Positions 1 through 9,234 of a stretch of 64,000 nucleotides of DNA are shown in pieces. Within the stretch, counting starts at the first letter, position 1. Each line of letters begins with the position of its first letter. This DNA is from Gammaproteobacteria bacterium (GTDB taxonomy: Bacteria > Pseudomonadota > Gammaproteobacteria > Burkholderiales > Burkholderiaceae_B). Both the position numbers and the translations under genes were made by a program. Under the pieces are notes generated by a model that had not been told where the DNA came from, searched no databases, and saw only the letters and a list, made by a program, of their open reading frames with translations. Location: the NCBI GenBank assembly GCA_018815245.1, contig JAHIXK010000005.1, forward strand, positions 186,001 through 250,000, read 5' to 3'.

Positions 1-159
1 TGGGCCAGCTTGAGCTACAACGGGAAATACAAAGAGCCCTTGGTATTCAGTTACAAGGGCCAACAAGTAAAAATAGGCAGGTTTATTGCCGAAAAAGACA
101 AGTCAGCGCTGCATCGTGAACTGAAGGCAGCGTTGGCAAGGGTTGCATACCCTGTGTAG
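1..159 (+). CDS. DUF2244-like membrane protein, C-terminal end (partial)
   Basis: The open frame enters from the window edge and ends at a TAG, giving the last 52 residues. The tail contains the pattern VKIGRFIAEKDKSALHREL, a charged helix typical of the end of DUF2244 proteins. These are small two-TM proteins that in betaproteobacteria commonly sit directly upstream of the cytochrome oxidase subunit II gene, and this one ends 49 nt before coxB. The domain call rests on this short tail plus context, so it is moderate. Function is unknown beyond the association with the oxidase operon. Confidence 0.55.
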   Translation, partial: WASLSYNGKYKEPLVFSYKGQQVKIGRFIAEKDKSALHRELKAALARVAYPV

Positions 160-208
160 GTATGTGGCTTCCACCAGTTTGATATTTTTTTTGAGATTGA
201 GGATCGCC

Positions 209-1384
209 ATGTTGAAGTCGTCCTTGGGTATTCGCAAAGCAGTAGCAACAGCTGCCGCAATAGCGATGACATCCTTCGGAGGTGCAGCGTTTGCCGAGAA
301 TGTTTCTGGGCAGCCCTTGCAGTACAACCTCGTCGAGCCGGTTACTGAAATCGCGCGTCAAATCTACGATTTGCACACGTTGATGTTGGTAATCTGTTTG
401 GTCATTTTCATTGCCGTATTCGGCGTGATGTTCTATTCAATCTTTGCGCACCGCAAATCAAAGGGTGCGAAATCGGCCTCTTTCCACGACAGCGTGAAAG
501 TTGAAATTGCGTGGACCATTATTCCATTCCTGATCGTGATCGGCATGGCTTTGCCTGCAACCAAAACAGTGGTTGCGATGAAAGATACATCGAACGCCGA
601 CCTGACCATCAAGGCCACCGGTTACCAGTGGAAATGGGGTTATGAATACCTGGCTGGCGAAGGCGAAGGCATTTCCTTCCTGGCAACACTGTCAACACCG
701 CGCGACCAGATTGAAGACCACCAAGGTCAGGCAGTGGCCCGCGGTGAAAACTACCTGATGGAAGTGGACAACCACGTTGTGGTGCCTGTCGGCAAGAAAG
801 TGCGTGTGGTAACTACAGCCAATGATGTGATCCACGCCTGGATGGTTCCCGCCTTTGGCGTGAAGCAGGATGCGATCCCCGGTTTTGTTCGCGACACCTG
901 GTTCAAAGCCGAGCAGGAAGGCATTTACCGAGGTCAGTGTGCCGAGCTTTGCGGCAAAGACCACGCGTACATGCCAATCGTTGTAGAAGTGATGTCTGAG
1001 GAAAACTACTCCAAGTGGGTTCAGGCCAAGCTTGATGAAATGAAATCCAAGCAAGACGATCCCACCAAAGAATGGGTGAAGGAAGATCTGGTTGCCCGTG
1101 GCGAACAGGTGTTTAACGCCAACTGTGCGGCTTGTCACCAGGCTTCCGGTGAAGGCATCCCTGGTGCATTTCCTGCGCTGGTTGGAGCGGCCTCCGTTAA
1201 AGGACCACAGGCTGACCAGATTGCAATTTTGCTGAACGGCAAGGGCGCTGGCATGCCAGCGTGGAAGCAGTTGAGCGACGTTGAAATTGCCTCCGTGATT
1301 ACTTACACACGAAACGCTTGGGCCAATGCTGGCACAGGTACAGACCCGGTTGTTCAGCCAAGTGCTGTTACGGCTGCACGTTAA
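209..1384 (+). CDS. coxB: Cytochrome c oxidase subunit II with fused cytochrome c domain (caa3 type)
   Basis: This subunit receives electrons from cytochrome c and passes them through the CuA centre to subunit I. Numbering from the ATG at 209, a signal peptide (about 1-29) is followed by two TM helices (about 55-78 and 102-120) and a periplasmic cupredoxin domain. The CuA ligands are H209, C244, E246, C248, H252 and M255 (CAELCGKDHAYM). A C-terminal class I cytochrome c domain has CAACH at 306-310 and a likely axial M350, which makes this a caa3-like fused subunit. An in-frame ATG at 143 would add 22 residues ahead of the signal peptide. The start at 209 is preferred because TGAGG lies just upstream and the signal peptide then starts cleanly. 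It is followed 21 nt later by ctaD, in one operon. Confidence 0.96.
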   Translation: MLKSSLGIRKAVATAAAIAMTSFGGAAFAENVSGQPLQYNLVEPVTEIARQIYDLHTLMLVICLVIFIAVFGVMFYSIFAHRKSKGAKSASFHDSVKVEIAWTIIPFLIVIGMALPATKTVVAMKDTSNADLTIKATGYQWKWGYEYLAGEGEGISFLATLSTPRDQIEDHQGQAVARGENYLMEVDNHVVVPVGKKVRVVTTANDVIHAWMVPAFGVKQDAIPGFVRDTWFKAEQEGIYRGQCAELCGKDHAYMPIVVEVMSEENYSKWVQAKLDEMKSKQDDPTKEWVKEDLVARGEQVFNANCAACHQASGEGIPGAFPALVGAASVKGPQADQIAILLNGKGAGMPAWKQLSDVEIASVITYTRNAWANAGTGTDPVVQPSAVTAAR

Positions 1385-1405
1385 TAGATTGCTTAGGAGA
1401 TTTAC

Positions 1406-3010
1406 ATGAGCACTACCGCGGCAGATTTGACCCACGGACATGGCCACGACCATGACCACGCGCACGACCACCCGCATGGCTGGCGCCGTTGGTTGTACGC
1501 AACCAACCACAAAGACATCGGTACCATGTACCTGATTTTCTCGTTCATCATGCTGCTGGAAGGCGGTGTGTTGGCATTGATGCTGCGCGCAGAACTGTTT
1601 GCGCCAGGCCTGCAACTGGTTCAGCCGGAATTCTTTAACCAGCTGACCACCATGCACGGCTTGATCATGGTGTTCGGTGCAGTGATGCCCGCGTTTGTGG
1701 GTTTCGCCAACTGGATGATCCCGCTGCAAATTGGTTGTTCAGACATGGCTTTTGCCCGCATGAACAACTTCAGCTTCTGGCTGATGATCCCCGCTGCCAT
1801 CATTCTTACAGCATCGTTCTTCATGCCCGGCGGCGCAACTGCTGCCGGCTGGACGTTGTACGCACCGTTGTCAGTACAAATGGGCCCCGGCATGGACGCC
1901 GCCATTTTTGCGATGCACATTCTGGGTGCTTCCTCGATCATGGGTTCAATCAACATCATCACCACCATCCTGAACATGCGCGCTCCTGGCATGACCCTGA
2001 TGAAAATGCCGATGTTCGCCTGGACATGGTTGATTACCGCTTACCTGCTGATTGCCGTAATGCCTGTTTTGGCTGGCGCAATTACCATGGTGTTGACTGA
2101 CCGCCACTTCGGCACGTCATTCTTCAACGCCGCTGGTGGTGGTGACCCCGTGATGTACCAACACATCTTCTGGTTCTTCGGACACCCCGAGGTGTACATC
2201 ATGATCTTGCCCGCGTTCGGTATTGTGTCGCACATCGTGCCGACCTTCGCCCGCAAAACCCTGTTTGGTTACAGCTCCATGGTGTACGCCACGTCGTCCA
2301 TCGCGATTCTGTCCTTCATCGTGTGGGCGCACCACATGTTCACAACCGGCATGCCTGTAACAGGCCAGTTGTTCTTCATGTATGCAACCATGTTGATTGC
2401 GGTGCCAACCGGCGTGAAAGTGTTCAACTGGCTGGCCACGATGTGGCGTGGTTCCATGACATTTGAAACCCCCATGCTGTTTGCAGTCGGCTTCATTTTC
2501 GTGTTCACCATGGGTGGCTTCACTGGTCTTATTCTGGCCGTTGCTCCTGTTGACATTCAACTGCAAGACACTTACTACGTGGTTGCGCACTTCCACTACG
2601 TGTTGGTGGCGGGTTCACTGTTTGCCCTGTTTGCAGGTACCTACTACTGGCTGCCCAAGTGGTCTGGCCGCATGTACAGCGAAAAGCTGGGCAAGTTGCA
2701 CTTCTGGTCATCACTGATCAGTTTCAACGTAACATTTTTCCCCATGCACTTCCTGGGTCTGGCTGGTATGCCACGTCGCTATGCCGACTACGCCACACAG
2801 TTCACTGACTTCCACGCCATTGCCACCGTTGGTGCGTTCTGGTTTGGTTTGTCACAGTTGATCTTCCTGTGGTGTGTTCTGCGCGCATGGACATTCCAGA
2901 AAGGCGAGCCAGCACCTGCAAGCCCATGGGAAGGTGCGGAAGGTCTGGAATGGACAGTTCCATCACCAGCCCCGTTCCACACATTTGAAGAACCACCTTT
3001 GGTGAAGTAA
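1406..3010 (+). CDS. ctaD: Cytochrome c oxidase subunit I
   Basis: This is the catalytic heme-copper subunit of the aa3/caa3 oxidase, a 12-TM proton pump. All expected ligands are visible: H84 (TTMHGL) and H397 for heme a, H395 for heme a3, and H260, H309 and H310 for CuB. Y264 in HPEVY is the cross-linked tyrosine. The 534-residue length is normal. The N-terminus carries eight histidines at every second residue (10-24), a cytosolic His-rich tail that is common in betaproteobacterial CtaD. A good ribosome site (AGGAGA) precedes the ATG. It lies between coxB and the small assembly gene and is surely co-transcribed with them. Confidence 0.98.
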   Translation: MSTTAADLTHGHGHDHDHAHDHPHGWRRWLYATNHKDIGTMYLIFSFIMLLEGGVLALMLRAELFAPGLQLVQPEFFNQLTTMHGLIMVFGAVMPAFVGFANWMIPLQIGCSDMAFARMNNFSFWLMIPAAIILTASFFMPGGATAAGWTLYAPLSVQMGPGMDAAIFAMHILGASSIMGSINIITTILNMRAPGMTLMKMPMFAWTWLITAYLLIAVMPVLAGAITMVLTDRHFGTSFFNAAGGGDPVMYQHIFWFFGHPEVYIMILPAFGIVSHIVPTFARKTLFGYSSMVYATSSIAILSFIVWAHHMFTTGMPVTGQLFFMYATMLIAVPTGVKVFNWLATMWRGSMTFETPMLFAVGFIFVFTMGGFTGLILAVAPVDIQLQDTYYVVAHFHYVLVAGSLFALFAGTYYWLPKWSGRMYSEKLGKLHFWSSLISFNVTFFPMHFLGLAGMPRRYADYATQFTDFHAIATVGAFWFGLSQLIFLWCVLRAWTFQKGEPAPASPWEGAEGLEWTVPSPAPFHTFEEPPLVK

Positions 3011-3031
3011 TTCGCTGAAAAGGAAATTATT

Positions 3032-3169
3032 TTGACGCCTGAAGAGAAAGAAAAGGCCAAGCGAAACAAGCGCACCGGTTTGATTTTGCTCTCCGTGGCA
3101 GCAGTGTTTTTTCTGGGTATCCTGATCCGCAAGGTGATGGAACCCAGTATTCTGAGTTTGGTGAACTGA
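3032..3169 (+). CDS. Small cytochrome oxidase assembly protein (45 aa, one TM)
   Basis: A 45-codon frame starting with TTG is preceded by AGGAAAT. It encodes a very basic, acidic-mixed N-terminus (TPEEKEKAKRNKR) and a single TM helix (about 16-32). Position between ctaD and ctaG, size and topology match the tiny cytochrome oxidase small assembly proteins annotated in other betaproteobacterial cox operons. No catalytic residues are present; a scaffold role during insertion of the oxidase is inferred from context. The only alternative start inside the frame, the Met codon near residue 35, would destroy the TM segment. Confidence 0.75.
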   Translation: MTPEEKEKAKRNKRTGLILLSVAAVFFLGILIRKVMEPSILSLVN

Positions 3170-3181
3170 GGTTAATGCAGC

Positions 3182-3748
3182 ATGGCACAGGAACATAACC
3201 AGAAAACAGGCGGTTTGCACAAGCAAATGCTGGTGCGCCTTTTGGTGATTGTGGTGGCCATGTTTGCGTTCGGTTATGCATTGGTGCCAATTTACAAGGC
3301 CATTTGCGAGATCACAGGGATCAACGTGTTGACACCGCAAACCAAAAATGCGGCCGACATTGTGAAGAACACCCAAGTGGACAAAAGCCGAAGCATTGAA
3401 GTAATTTTTGACGCAAATGAGCGGGGTAGTTTTCAGTTCAAACCGGAAACCAACCGAATGACTGTTCACCCCGGTGAATTGGTCACCGTGAATTATGTGG
3501 TGCACAATAACCTGCCAAAAGACACGGCAGGTCAGGCCATACCAAGTTATTTGCCTGCCAAGGCTGCGGAACATTTCACCAAACTGGAATGTTTCTGCTT
3601 CAAGCAGCAGCCGTTCAAATCGGGCGAGAAAAAAGAGTTTCCGGTGGTGTTTGTGATCAACCCAAAGTTGCCACAAGATGTACACACCATCACCTTGAGC
3701 TATACGTTTTTTGAAGTGGCGGGTGCCACAGCCATGGTTGCAGAGTAA
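3182..3748 (+). CDS. ctaG: Cytochrome c oxidase assembly protein CtaG (Cox11 family)
   Basis: CtaG/Cox11 is a copper chaperone that delivers copper to the CuB site of subunit I. The 188-residue protein has one N-terminal TM anchor (about 17-36) and a periplasmic beta-domain with the diagnostic CFCF copper motif (C137 and C139). Length and layout are standard for the family. The stop codon overlaps the start of the next gene by one base (TAATG), so translation of the DUF2970 gene is probably coupled. Confidence 0.96.
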   Translation: MAQEHNQKTGGLHKQMLVRLLVIVVAMFAFGYALVPIYKAICEITGINVLTPQTKNAADIVKNTQVDKSRSIEVIFDANERGSFQFKPETNRMTVHPGELVTVNYVVHNNLPKDTAGQAIPSYLPAKAAEHFTKLECFCFKQQPFKSGEKKEFPVVFVINPKLPQDVHTITLSYTFFEVAGATAMVAE

Positions 3749-3978
3749 TGTCGGAAGACATCAAACAGGCCGCATCGCGCAAAGCGAACAAGGCCGTTTT
3801 TTTGCAAACATTGTCGGCTGTGTTGTGGTCTTTTTTTGGTGTCCGGAAAAGCAAAAGTCATTCCGAGGACATGCAGAACCTGAACCCCATTCACGTCATT
3901 GTAGTGGGTTTGCTTGCAGCGGCGTTGTTTGTGCTGGGCTTGCTGGCTTTGGTGAATTATGTGGTGGGCTCCGCATAA
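3748..3978 (+). CDS. DUF2970 family membrane protein
   Basis: A 76-residue protein starting inside the ctaG stop (TAATG). It has a cytosolic N-terminal half with a WSFFGVRKSK segment, followed by one TM helix (about 50-73) after NPIHVIVVG. These features, and the slot between ctaG and coxC, match DUF2970, a family of short proteins found in betaproteobacterial and gammaproteobacterial oxidase operons. The biochemical role is not known; helping oxidase assembly is inferred from the conserved neighbourhood. Confidence 0.8.
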   Translation: MSEDIKQAASRKANKAVFLQTLSAVLWSFFGVRKSKSHSEDMQNLNPIHVIVVGLLAAALFVLGLLALVNYVVGSA

Positions 3979-4042
3979 GCTGTACGGAACCTGCCTTCGA
4001 AGTATTGAAGCATTTAAATTTAAAGAAATAGGAGAAACCACC

Positions 4043-4897
4043 ATGCGTGCGAATGCACCATATTACTTTGTGCCTGGGTTGTCCCACTGGCCCGTGCTTG
4101 GCGCGGTTGCCATGTTCTTTTTCGTTTTGGGCATGTCGCAATGGGTTAACGGAGTAAGCTGGGGGCCAGCATCATTTGCGCTCAGCATGGCCATTTTGAT
4201 CTATGTGTTGACCGGTTGGTTCAAGCACGTGGTTGGCGAATCCCAAAGCGGGCAGTACAGCGATCGTGTGGACATTTCCTTCCGCTGGTCCATGTCATGG
4301 TTCATCTTTTCTGAGGTGATGTTCTTTGCCGCATTCTTTGGTGCTTTGTTCTATGCGCGTCAAATTGCAATGCCCTGGCTTGGCGACATCGACAACAAGG
4401 CCTTCCTGTGGCCCGACTTCACTGCCAACTGGCCCAATACCGGCCCTGCAGGCACGGTTGATGCGTTCCAGACCATGGGCCCATGGCCAATCCCAACCAT
4501 CAACACAGCCTTGTTGCTCACATCAGGTTTAACCCTGACCTGGGCGCACCATGCACTGCTTGCCAACAAGCGCGGTCAGTTGATCGGCGGTTTGGCCTTG
4601 ACTGTGTTGTTGGGCGCGATCTTCATGGGTTTCCAGGCTTATGAATACATTCACGCGTACCAAGACCTGAACCTGAAGATGACTTCGGGCATCTTCGGCT
4701 CAACCTTCTTCATGCTGACTGGTTTTCACGGCTTCCACGTGACGATTGGTGCCATCATGTTGTTCTTCATCATGATCCGCTGTATCAAGGGACACTTCAC
4801 GCCGCAAAGTCACTTTGCGTTCGAAGCGGCAGCCTGGTACTGGCACTTCGTTGACGTGGTGTGGTTGGGTTTGTATGTGGTGGTTTACTGGCTGTAA
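4043..4897 (+). CDS. coxC: Cytochrome c oxidase subunit III
   Basis: Subunit III has seven TM helices and stabilises subunit I and its proton uptake. The 284-residue sequence shows the family hallmarks, including SEVMFFAAFFGALF, GFHGFHV and the C-terminal WHFVDVVWL motif. An upstream in-frame start at 3959 would add 28 unrelated residues. The ATG at 4043 is preferred because AGGAGA sits 7-12 nt before it and the product then begins MRANAPYYFVPG as in homologues. It is the last gene before a strong terminator. Confidence 0.96.
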   Translation: MRANAPYYFVPGLSHWPVLGAVAMFFFVLGMSQWVNGVSWGPASFALSMAILIYVLTGWFKHVVGESQSGQYSDRVDISFRWSMSWFIFSEVMFFAAFFGALFYARQIAMPWLGDIDNKAFLWPDFTANWPNTGPAGTVDAFQTMGPWPIPTINTALLLTSGLTLTWAHHALLANKRGQLIGGLALTVLLGAIFMGFQAYEYIHAYQDLNLKMTSGIFGSTFFMLTGFHGFHVTIGAIMLFFIMIRCIKGHFTPQSHFAFEAAAWYWHFVDVVWLGLYVVVYWL

Positions 4898-4923
4898 GCT
4901 GGCAGGCAACAAGAATAGAAAAA

Positions 4924-4954
4924 GCCACTGGAACGTTTCCGGTGGCTTTTTTTT
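4924..4954 (+). terminator. Rho-independent terminator, probably bidirectional
   Basis: A 10-bp stem (GCCACTGGAA / TTCCGGTGGC, one G-U wobble) with a 3-nt loop is followed by eight T residues. It sits 27 nt after coxC. An A-run on the left side gives a T-run on the other strand, so it can also end the minus-strand DUF2909 gene, which stops at 4966. Confidence 0.9.
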
Positions 4955-4965
4955 GAGTTTTGAAT

Positions 4966-5166
4966 TTATCGAATACCTGTGGATTCAATCCATCCCATGT
5001 ACCAGGAAAAGAGGATGAGAAGAAATAGCGCGATGGACAAGCCGATACGCATGGTCAACGCGTTCACAGTGCGGCTCGATTTGCTTTTGTCTTTCATCAG
5101 AAAGAAAAGCGCCGAACCCAGGCTTGCGAAAATGCCCAGAAATGCCAGGCCAATGATCAACTTCAT
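4966..5166 (-). CDS. DUF2909 twin-transmembrane protein
   Basis: A 66-residue protein with two TM helices (about 3-24 and 41-61) separated by a basic loop (KDKSKSSRT). DUF2909 proteins are found in this position, opposite to the oxidase genes between coxC and SURF1, in many betaproteobacteria. The ATG at 5166 is chosen over an in-frame GTG three codons upstream because AAGGG lies 9 nt before the ATG but directly against the GTG. Function is unknown. The bidirectional hairpin at 4924 lies just past its stop. Confidence 0.75.
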   Translation of the reverse strand: MKLIIGLAFLGIFASLGSALFFLMKDKSKSSRTVNALTMRIGLSIALFLLILFSWYMGWIESTGIR

Positions 5167-5219
5167 GGTGAACACCCTTCAAAAACTAACCGTGTACAAC
5201 ACACATCTGGAAGTATGTC

Positions 5220-6044
5220 ATGGTTAAAGCAGTGAATTCACCCGGCAAGACAAAGCTTGCTTTTACCGTGTTGATCGGTGCGGCTTTGGTGTGGCTCACC
5301 TTTAGTTTGGGGCAGTGGCAAACGGGGCGGGCCCAGGAAAAACAGGCGCTGTTTGACGCACAGTCGCGTGCCTTGGCGGCCGCACCAATTTCGCCCACCA
5401 GTGCACAGCTTGACTTGGACAATTTGTCCTACCGTAAAATTGAACTGCGGGGCACATTCAATGCCAAAGCCCTGATATACATAGACAATCGCCAAATCAA
5501 TGGTCGCCCGGCTGTGCAGGTGGTGCAAGGCTTTCAGCCAGAAGGCACGGGTTTTCTGATTCCGGTAGATCGTGGTTTGTTGCTGCGTGATCCGGCTGAG
5601 CCAAGGCGGGCACCCAATATGCCGTCGCGTTCTGCCGGGGATGGTGAACCTGTTGAACTGCGCGGCACCATTTTGCCGCGTTTTGCCCAATCGGCTGAAT
5701 TGCGGGGCTTGCAACTGGGCAGTGTTGATGAAATTTCTGTGGAAGAAAGCAATGGCTTTCAAGTGTGGTCGAATTTCAGCGTGGGCCAGTTTGCCGAGCA
5801 GGCAGGGCAACCAGTCAGTAATTTTGTGGTGACCCTGCAACCAGTGGGGCAAACCGCTGAAGCGCAGGCCACTGCTGAAACAGCGCAACAAGTGGACGGT
5901 TTTTACCATCTGGCTGTTCCCCTGCAGGCGCAGGTGGCCAAGCACAAGGGGTATGCCTTCCAGTGGTTTACCATGTCGGCAGTGTTGGTACTGTTGACTT
6001 TGTTTTTTGTATATCGCGAGTTTTACAAGGGAAATAAAACATGA
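5220..6044 (+). CDS. SURF1 family cytochrome oxidase assembly protein
   Basis: SURF1 helps place heme A into subunit I. The 274-residue protein has the family layout: an N-terminal TM (about 13-29) followed by LGQWQTGRAQEKQAL, a large periplasmic domain containing the YRKIELRGTF and IPVDRGLL elements, and a C-terminal TM (about 245-264). It opens the second half of the oxidase cluster and overlaps the next gene by ATGA, so the two are translationally coupled. Confidence 0.92.
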   Translation: MVKAVNSPGKTKLAFTVLIGAALVWLTFSLGQWQTGRAQEKQALFDAQSRALAAAPISPTSAQLDLDNLSYRKIELRGTFNAKALIYIDNRQINGRPAVQVVQGFQPEGTGFLIPVDRGLLLRDPAEPRRAPNMPSRSAGDGEPVELRGTILPRFAQSAELRGLQLGSVDEISVEESNGFQVWSNFSVGQFAEQAGQPVSNFVVTLQPVGQTAEAQATAETAQQVDGFYHLAVPLQAQVAKHKGYAFQWFTMSAVLVLLTLFFVYREFYKGNKT

Positions 6045-6673
6045 ATGCAGCCAGCGCGCCAGCGAAGCTGAACAAGGGACGAATCACCATACTGCTGGTG
6101 TTCCTGACCTGCGCACTGCCCATAGTGGCGGCTTTTTACCTGTACTTTTTCAACAAACCCGATGGCACCAATAACTATGGCACCATTCTGGATCCGCAGG
6201 TGAGTGTGTCCACCGATGTGTTCAAGAACATCAATGGAGAAGATTTCACCATGCAGCAGGTTGCTGACAAGTGGGTGCTGATCCAGGTCATCAACAGCGA
6301 GTGCGATGAGGTGTGCCAGAACACGCTGTATTTCCAGCGCCAGGCCCGCGCTTCAAAGGGCAAGGAACAGGGGCGCATTGAACGCGTGGTGTTTGTAACC
6401 GACGATGGTCCCCTGGAAACCCTTTTGTTGCGCCAGTTTCCCAATGTGCATTTTGTGCGTGCCAGTGAAGACCAGTTGAAAAGCTGGCTGCCGCTGGAGC
6501 AAGGCATTGTTGGCAGCAAAGGCAGTGGCGATATTGGTACAGTGCGCGATCACGTGTTTGTGGTCGATCCGCTGGGCCATGTGATGATGCGTTTCCCGCC
6601 GAACCACACCCTTGAATTTGACAAGTTTCGCAAAGACGTAAGCCGCCTGTTGTGGGCTTCGAACATTGGATAA
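6041..6673 (+). CDS. Membrane-anchored SCO-like thioredoxin-fold protein of the oxidase cluster
   Basis: The 210-residue protein has one N-terminal TM (about 15-37) and a periplasmic domain. The domain carries CDEVC at 88-92 and, about 78 residues later, H170 in a RDHVFVVDPLG segment. This spacing copies the CxxxC...H copper-binding set of SCO proteins (compare CPDVC and MDH in the SCO gene at 8623), although overall similarity looks low. Homologues in the same slot between SURF1 and ctaA are usually called hypothetical or cytochrome oxidase associated. A role in CuA assembly or thiol reduction is inferred. It overlaps SURF1 by 4 nt. Confidence 0.75.
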   Translation: MNAASAPAKLNKGRITILLVFLTCALPIVAAFYLYFFNKPDGTNNYGTILDPQVSVSTDVFKNINGEDFTMQQVADKWVLIQVINSECDEVCQNTLYFQRQARASKGKEQGRIERVVFVTDDGPLETLLLRQFPNVHFVRASEDQLKSWLPLEQGIVGSKGSGDIGTVRDHVFVVDPLGHVMMRFPPNHTLEFDKFRKDVSRLLWASNIG

Positions 6674-6686
6674 GCAAGAGAGCAGC

Positions 6687-7694
6687 ATGAGCAGTTACAA
6701 ACGTTTGGTCGCCTTCACCACAGTTCTAACCTTTCTTTTAATCATGTTGGGTGCCTTTGTGCGCTTGACTGACGCTGGTTTGGGTTGCCCTGACTGGCCG
6801 GGTTGCTACGGCAAGTTGACCCCCACCCACGCTGCCGAGGAAATTGCCTTGGCAGTTCAAATACAGGGCGGCGATCATGGCCCTGTGTCCATTCCAAAAG
6901 CCTGGAAAGAAATGGTGCACCGTTACGTGGCCACTTTTCTGGGGATCCTGATCATCGGCATCATGGTGATGGCCTGGAAAAAACGCAGCGAGTTAAAGCA
7001 ATCACCTGCTTTGGCAACGTGGCTGTTTTTTGCGGTGTGCCTGCAGGGCGCATTTGGTGCCTGGACGGTGACCCTCTTGCTCAAACCCGCCATTGTGACC
7101 GGTCACCTGATTGGCGGCATGACAATTCTTGGCATGTTGACCTGGCTGTGGTTGCGCCAAGCAAGCCCTGCGCGAACCGTGGCATCAGTACAAAATGCCA
7201 GCCGGCTAAGGTTGTTGGCCCGCGTGGGTTTGCTTGCTGTAATAGCCCAAATTATTCTGGGTGGCTGGGTCAGTACAAATTACGCTGCGGTGGTGTGCAC
7301 TGATTTCCCCACTTGCCATGGCAGCATGTGGCCGAACATGGAATTCGACCATGCTTTTCACATTGTCCGCGAATTGGGTGAAACGGCCGATGGTGAAATT
7401 CTGAATGTGGCCTCGCTCACGGCGATTCACTTTATTCACCGTTTGGGCGCATTGGTTGTTACTGCCATTTTGGCTTTTTTGGTGTTTGCTTTGTGGCGCA
7501 GCCCTGGTAGCAAGCCATTGGCCGTCAAAGTGGCTGCTGTGCTTGGGTTGCAAATTGCAATGGGCATCGGCAACGTGGTGTTCCAATTGCCATTGTGGTT
7601 GGCCGTGGCGCACAATGGGGGGGCAGCGCTGTTGCTGGTCACCTTGATCTTGGTAAACTATCGGGTTGCGGGCAATCGCCATCGAATTTCATAA
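6687..7694 (+). CDS. ctaA: Heme A synthase (COX15/CtaA)
   Basis: Heme A synthase oxidises the C8 methyl of heme O to a formyl group in the membrane. The 335-residue, roughly eight-TM protein begins with [21 protein letters not shown], the clearest COX15 signature, and has the ligand histidines in [19 protein letters not shown] and HFIHRLGA. An in-frame TTG at 6666 could extend it by seven residues inside the previous gene. The ATG at 6687 is favoured, with AAGAGAG ahead of it. It works with ctaB next door. Confidence 0.95.
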   Translation: MSSYKRLVAFTTVLTFLLIMLGAFVRLTDAGLGCPDWPGCYGKLTPTHAAEEIALAVQIQGGDHGPVSIPKAWKEMVHRYVATFLGILIIGIMVMAWKKRSELKQSPALATWLFFAVCLQGAFGAWTVTLLLKPAIVTGHLIGGMTILGMLTWLWLRQASPARTVASVQNASRLRLLARVGLLAVIAQIILGGWVSTNYAAVVCTDFPTCHGSMWPNMEFDHAFHIVRELGETADGEILNVASLTAIHFIHRLGALVVTAILAFLVFALWRSPGSKPLAVKVAAVLGLQIAMGIGNVVFQLPLWLAVAHNGGAALLLVTLILVNYRVAGNRHRIS

Positions 7695-7702
7695 GGCCCA
7701 CC

Positions 7703-8617
7703 ATGCCATCAGCACCAACAAAAGCCGACAAAACCAAAGCCGCGAGTGGATTCCTTCACGTCGCCAAACAGTACTGGACGTTGACCAAGCCACGTGTGGT
7801 GGCCTTGATCGTGTTTTGTGCAGTCATCGGCATGTTTTTGGCTACGCCGAGCCTGCCTGATGCGCAGGTGTTGATCGCCGGCACTTTGGGCATTTGGCTG
7901 GTTGCTGGCGCGGCTGCGGCATTCAATTGTCTGGTGGAACAGAAAATTGATGCGGCCATGGCCCGCACTCGTGCGCGCCCATTGCCTCGTGGCGAACTCA
8001 ATTCCATGCAAACCCTGGTGTTTTCCAGCATGGTGGGCGGTGTCGGTGTGTGGATTCTGTACGTGTTTGTGAATCCGCTGACCATGTGGCTAACCCTGGC
8101 CACATTTGTGGGCTATGCCGTTATTTACACCCTGCTGTTGAAACCCAATACGCCGCAGAATATTGTGATCGGCGGTGCTTCGGGGGCCATGCCCCCGGTG
8201 TTGGGTTGGGCAGCAGTGACAAACAGTGTGTCAGCTGAAGCCTTGGTGTTGTTCCTGATCATTTTTGTGTGGACGCCGCCGCACTTCTGGGCTTTGGCCT
8301 TGTACCGTACCCAGGAATACGCGCGTGCAGGCCTGCCCATGCTGCCGGTAACCCACGGTGCCGCTTTCACCCAGTTTCATGTTTTTCTGTACACCATCAT
8401 GCTGGCAGCGACTACCGCCATTCCTTATGCCATGAAAATGAGCGGGTTGATTTACCTGCTCAGTGCTGTGGTTCTGAATGCGATTTTCATTGGCTACGGC
8501 TACAAAATCTGGAAAAACTACAGCGATGCCCTGGCCAAAAAAGCATTCACCTATTCCATCGCCTATCTGGCGCTTTTGTTCGCGGCCTTGTTGGTCGACC
8601 ATTACATAACGGTGTAA
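7703..8617 (+). CDS. ctaB: Protoheme IX farnesyltransferase (heme O synthase)
   Basis: This UbiA-family prenyltransferase adds a farnesyl group to heme b to give heme O, the substrate of CtaA. The 304-residue protein has the two Asp-rich regions expected of the family: [19 protein letters not shown] and the later [15 protein letters not shown], plus [10 protein letters not shown]. Start 7703 has AAGG 5-9 nt upstream; the longer in-frame opening runs back into ctaA and has no signal. It follows ctaA by 8 nt. Confidence 0.96.
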   Translation: MPSAPTKADKTKAASGFLHVAKQYWTLTKPRVVALIVFCAVIGMFLATPSLPDAQVLIAGTLGIWLVAGAAAAFNCLVEQKIDAAMARTRARPLPRGELNSMQTLVFSSMVGGVGVWILYVFVNPLTMWLTLATFVGYAVIYTLLLKPNTPQNIVIGGASGAMPPVLGWAAVTNSVSAEALVLFLIIFVWTPPHFWALALYRTQEYARAGLPMLPVTHGAAFTQFHVFLYTIMLAATTAIPYAMKMSGLIYLLSAVVLNAIFIGYGYKIWKNYSDALAKKAFTYSIAYLALLFAALLVDHYITV

Positions 8618-8622
8618 GCAGT

Positions 8623-9234
8623 ATGTGCGGTGTATTGATGCAGTTTCAAAAAATGATGCGTGCCTCTGTTTTGGCCCTTGTGGTTTTGCTGGCTGCCTGC
8701 AATGTGGGGCCGGCCAGTTTTACCAACACGGACATCACGGGTTCGGCCTTGGTGGCCAATTTCAAGTTGAAAGACCTGTCGGGCACCGAGCGCACCATGG
8801 AAAGCTACAAAGGCAAAGTGGTAGCCATGTTTTTTGGTTACACCCATTGCCCGGACGTATGCCCCATCACCATGCAACAGTGGAGCGAGGTGAAAGCCAA
8901 GCTGGGTGAGAAGGGTGACAACCTTCAGGTGTTGTTTGTATCGGTCGACCCCGAGCGCGATACGCCTGGATTGCTGCGCAAGTACGTGCCCCAATTCAAT
9001 CCTACGTTTGATGCGCTCACCGCCAGTTCTTCTGAGGAGCTAACGCCTCTGCTGGCCGGCCTGCGCGTGTTCGCGGGCAAGGTAGAGGGCGGTAGCCCCG
9101 GCAATTACCTGATGGACCACACTTCGGCCAGTTATGTGTTTGACCAGCAGGGCCGCGCCCGTTTGCTGGTGCGTCACAATGCTGATTCCGCGCCCGTGGT
9201 TGGCGATGTCGAGCAAATTCTCGACGGCAAGTGA
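8623..9234 (+). CDS. SCO1/SenC family copper chaperone lipoprotein
   Basis: SCO proteins load copper into the CuA site of subunit II. Numbering from the ATG at 8623, a lipoprotein signal ends at LLAAC (C26). The thioredoxin-like domain has the copper ligands C76 and C80 (HCPDVC) and H166 (MDHTS). Alternative ATGs at 8638 and 8653 keep the lipobox and cannot be excluded, because no clear ribosome site is visible. 8623 is chosen for its 5-nt distance to the ctaB stop. It is the last gene of the oxidase cluster and abuts a minus-strand gene stop. Confidence 0.93.
   Translation: MCGVLMQFQKMMRASVLALVVLLAACNVGPASFTNTDITGSALVANFKLKDLSGTERTMESYKGKVVAMFFGYTHCPDVCPITMQQWSEVKAKLGEKGDNLQVLFVSVDPERDTPGLLRKYVPQFNPTFDALTASSSEELTPLLAGLRVFAGKVEGGSPGNYLMDHTSASYVFDQQGRARLLVRHNADSAPVVGDVEQILDGK

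Noticed and set aside
143-208. Longer CoxB start at 143
   Set aside because: It would overlap the upstream gene and place 22 residues before a clean signal peptide; the ATG at 209 has a ribosome site.
1432-1480. Alternating His codons at the CtaD start as a special metal-binding tail
   Set aside because: Similar His-rich starts are usual in betaproteobacterial subunit I proteins, so it is not new.
692-1729. Long open frame antisense to coxB and ctaD
   Set aside because: It lies opposite two clear oxidase genes and has no family features; such antisense frames are common in this base composition.
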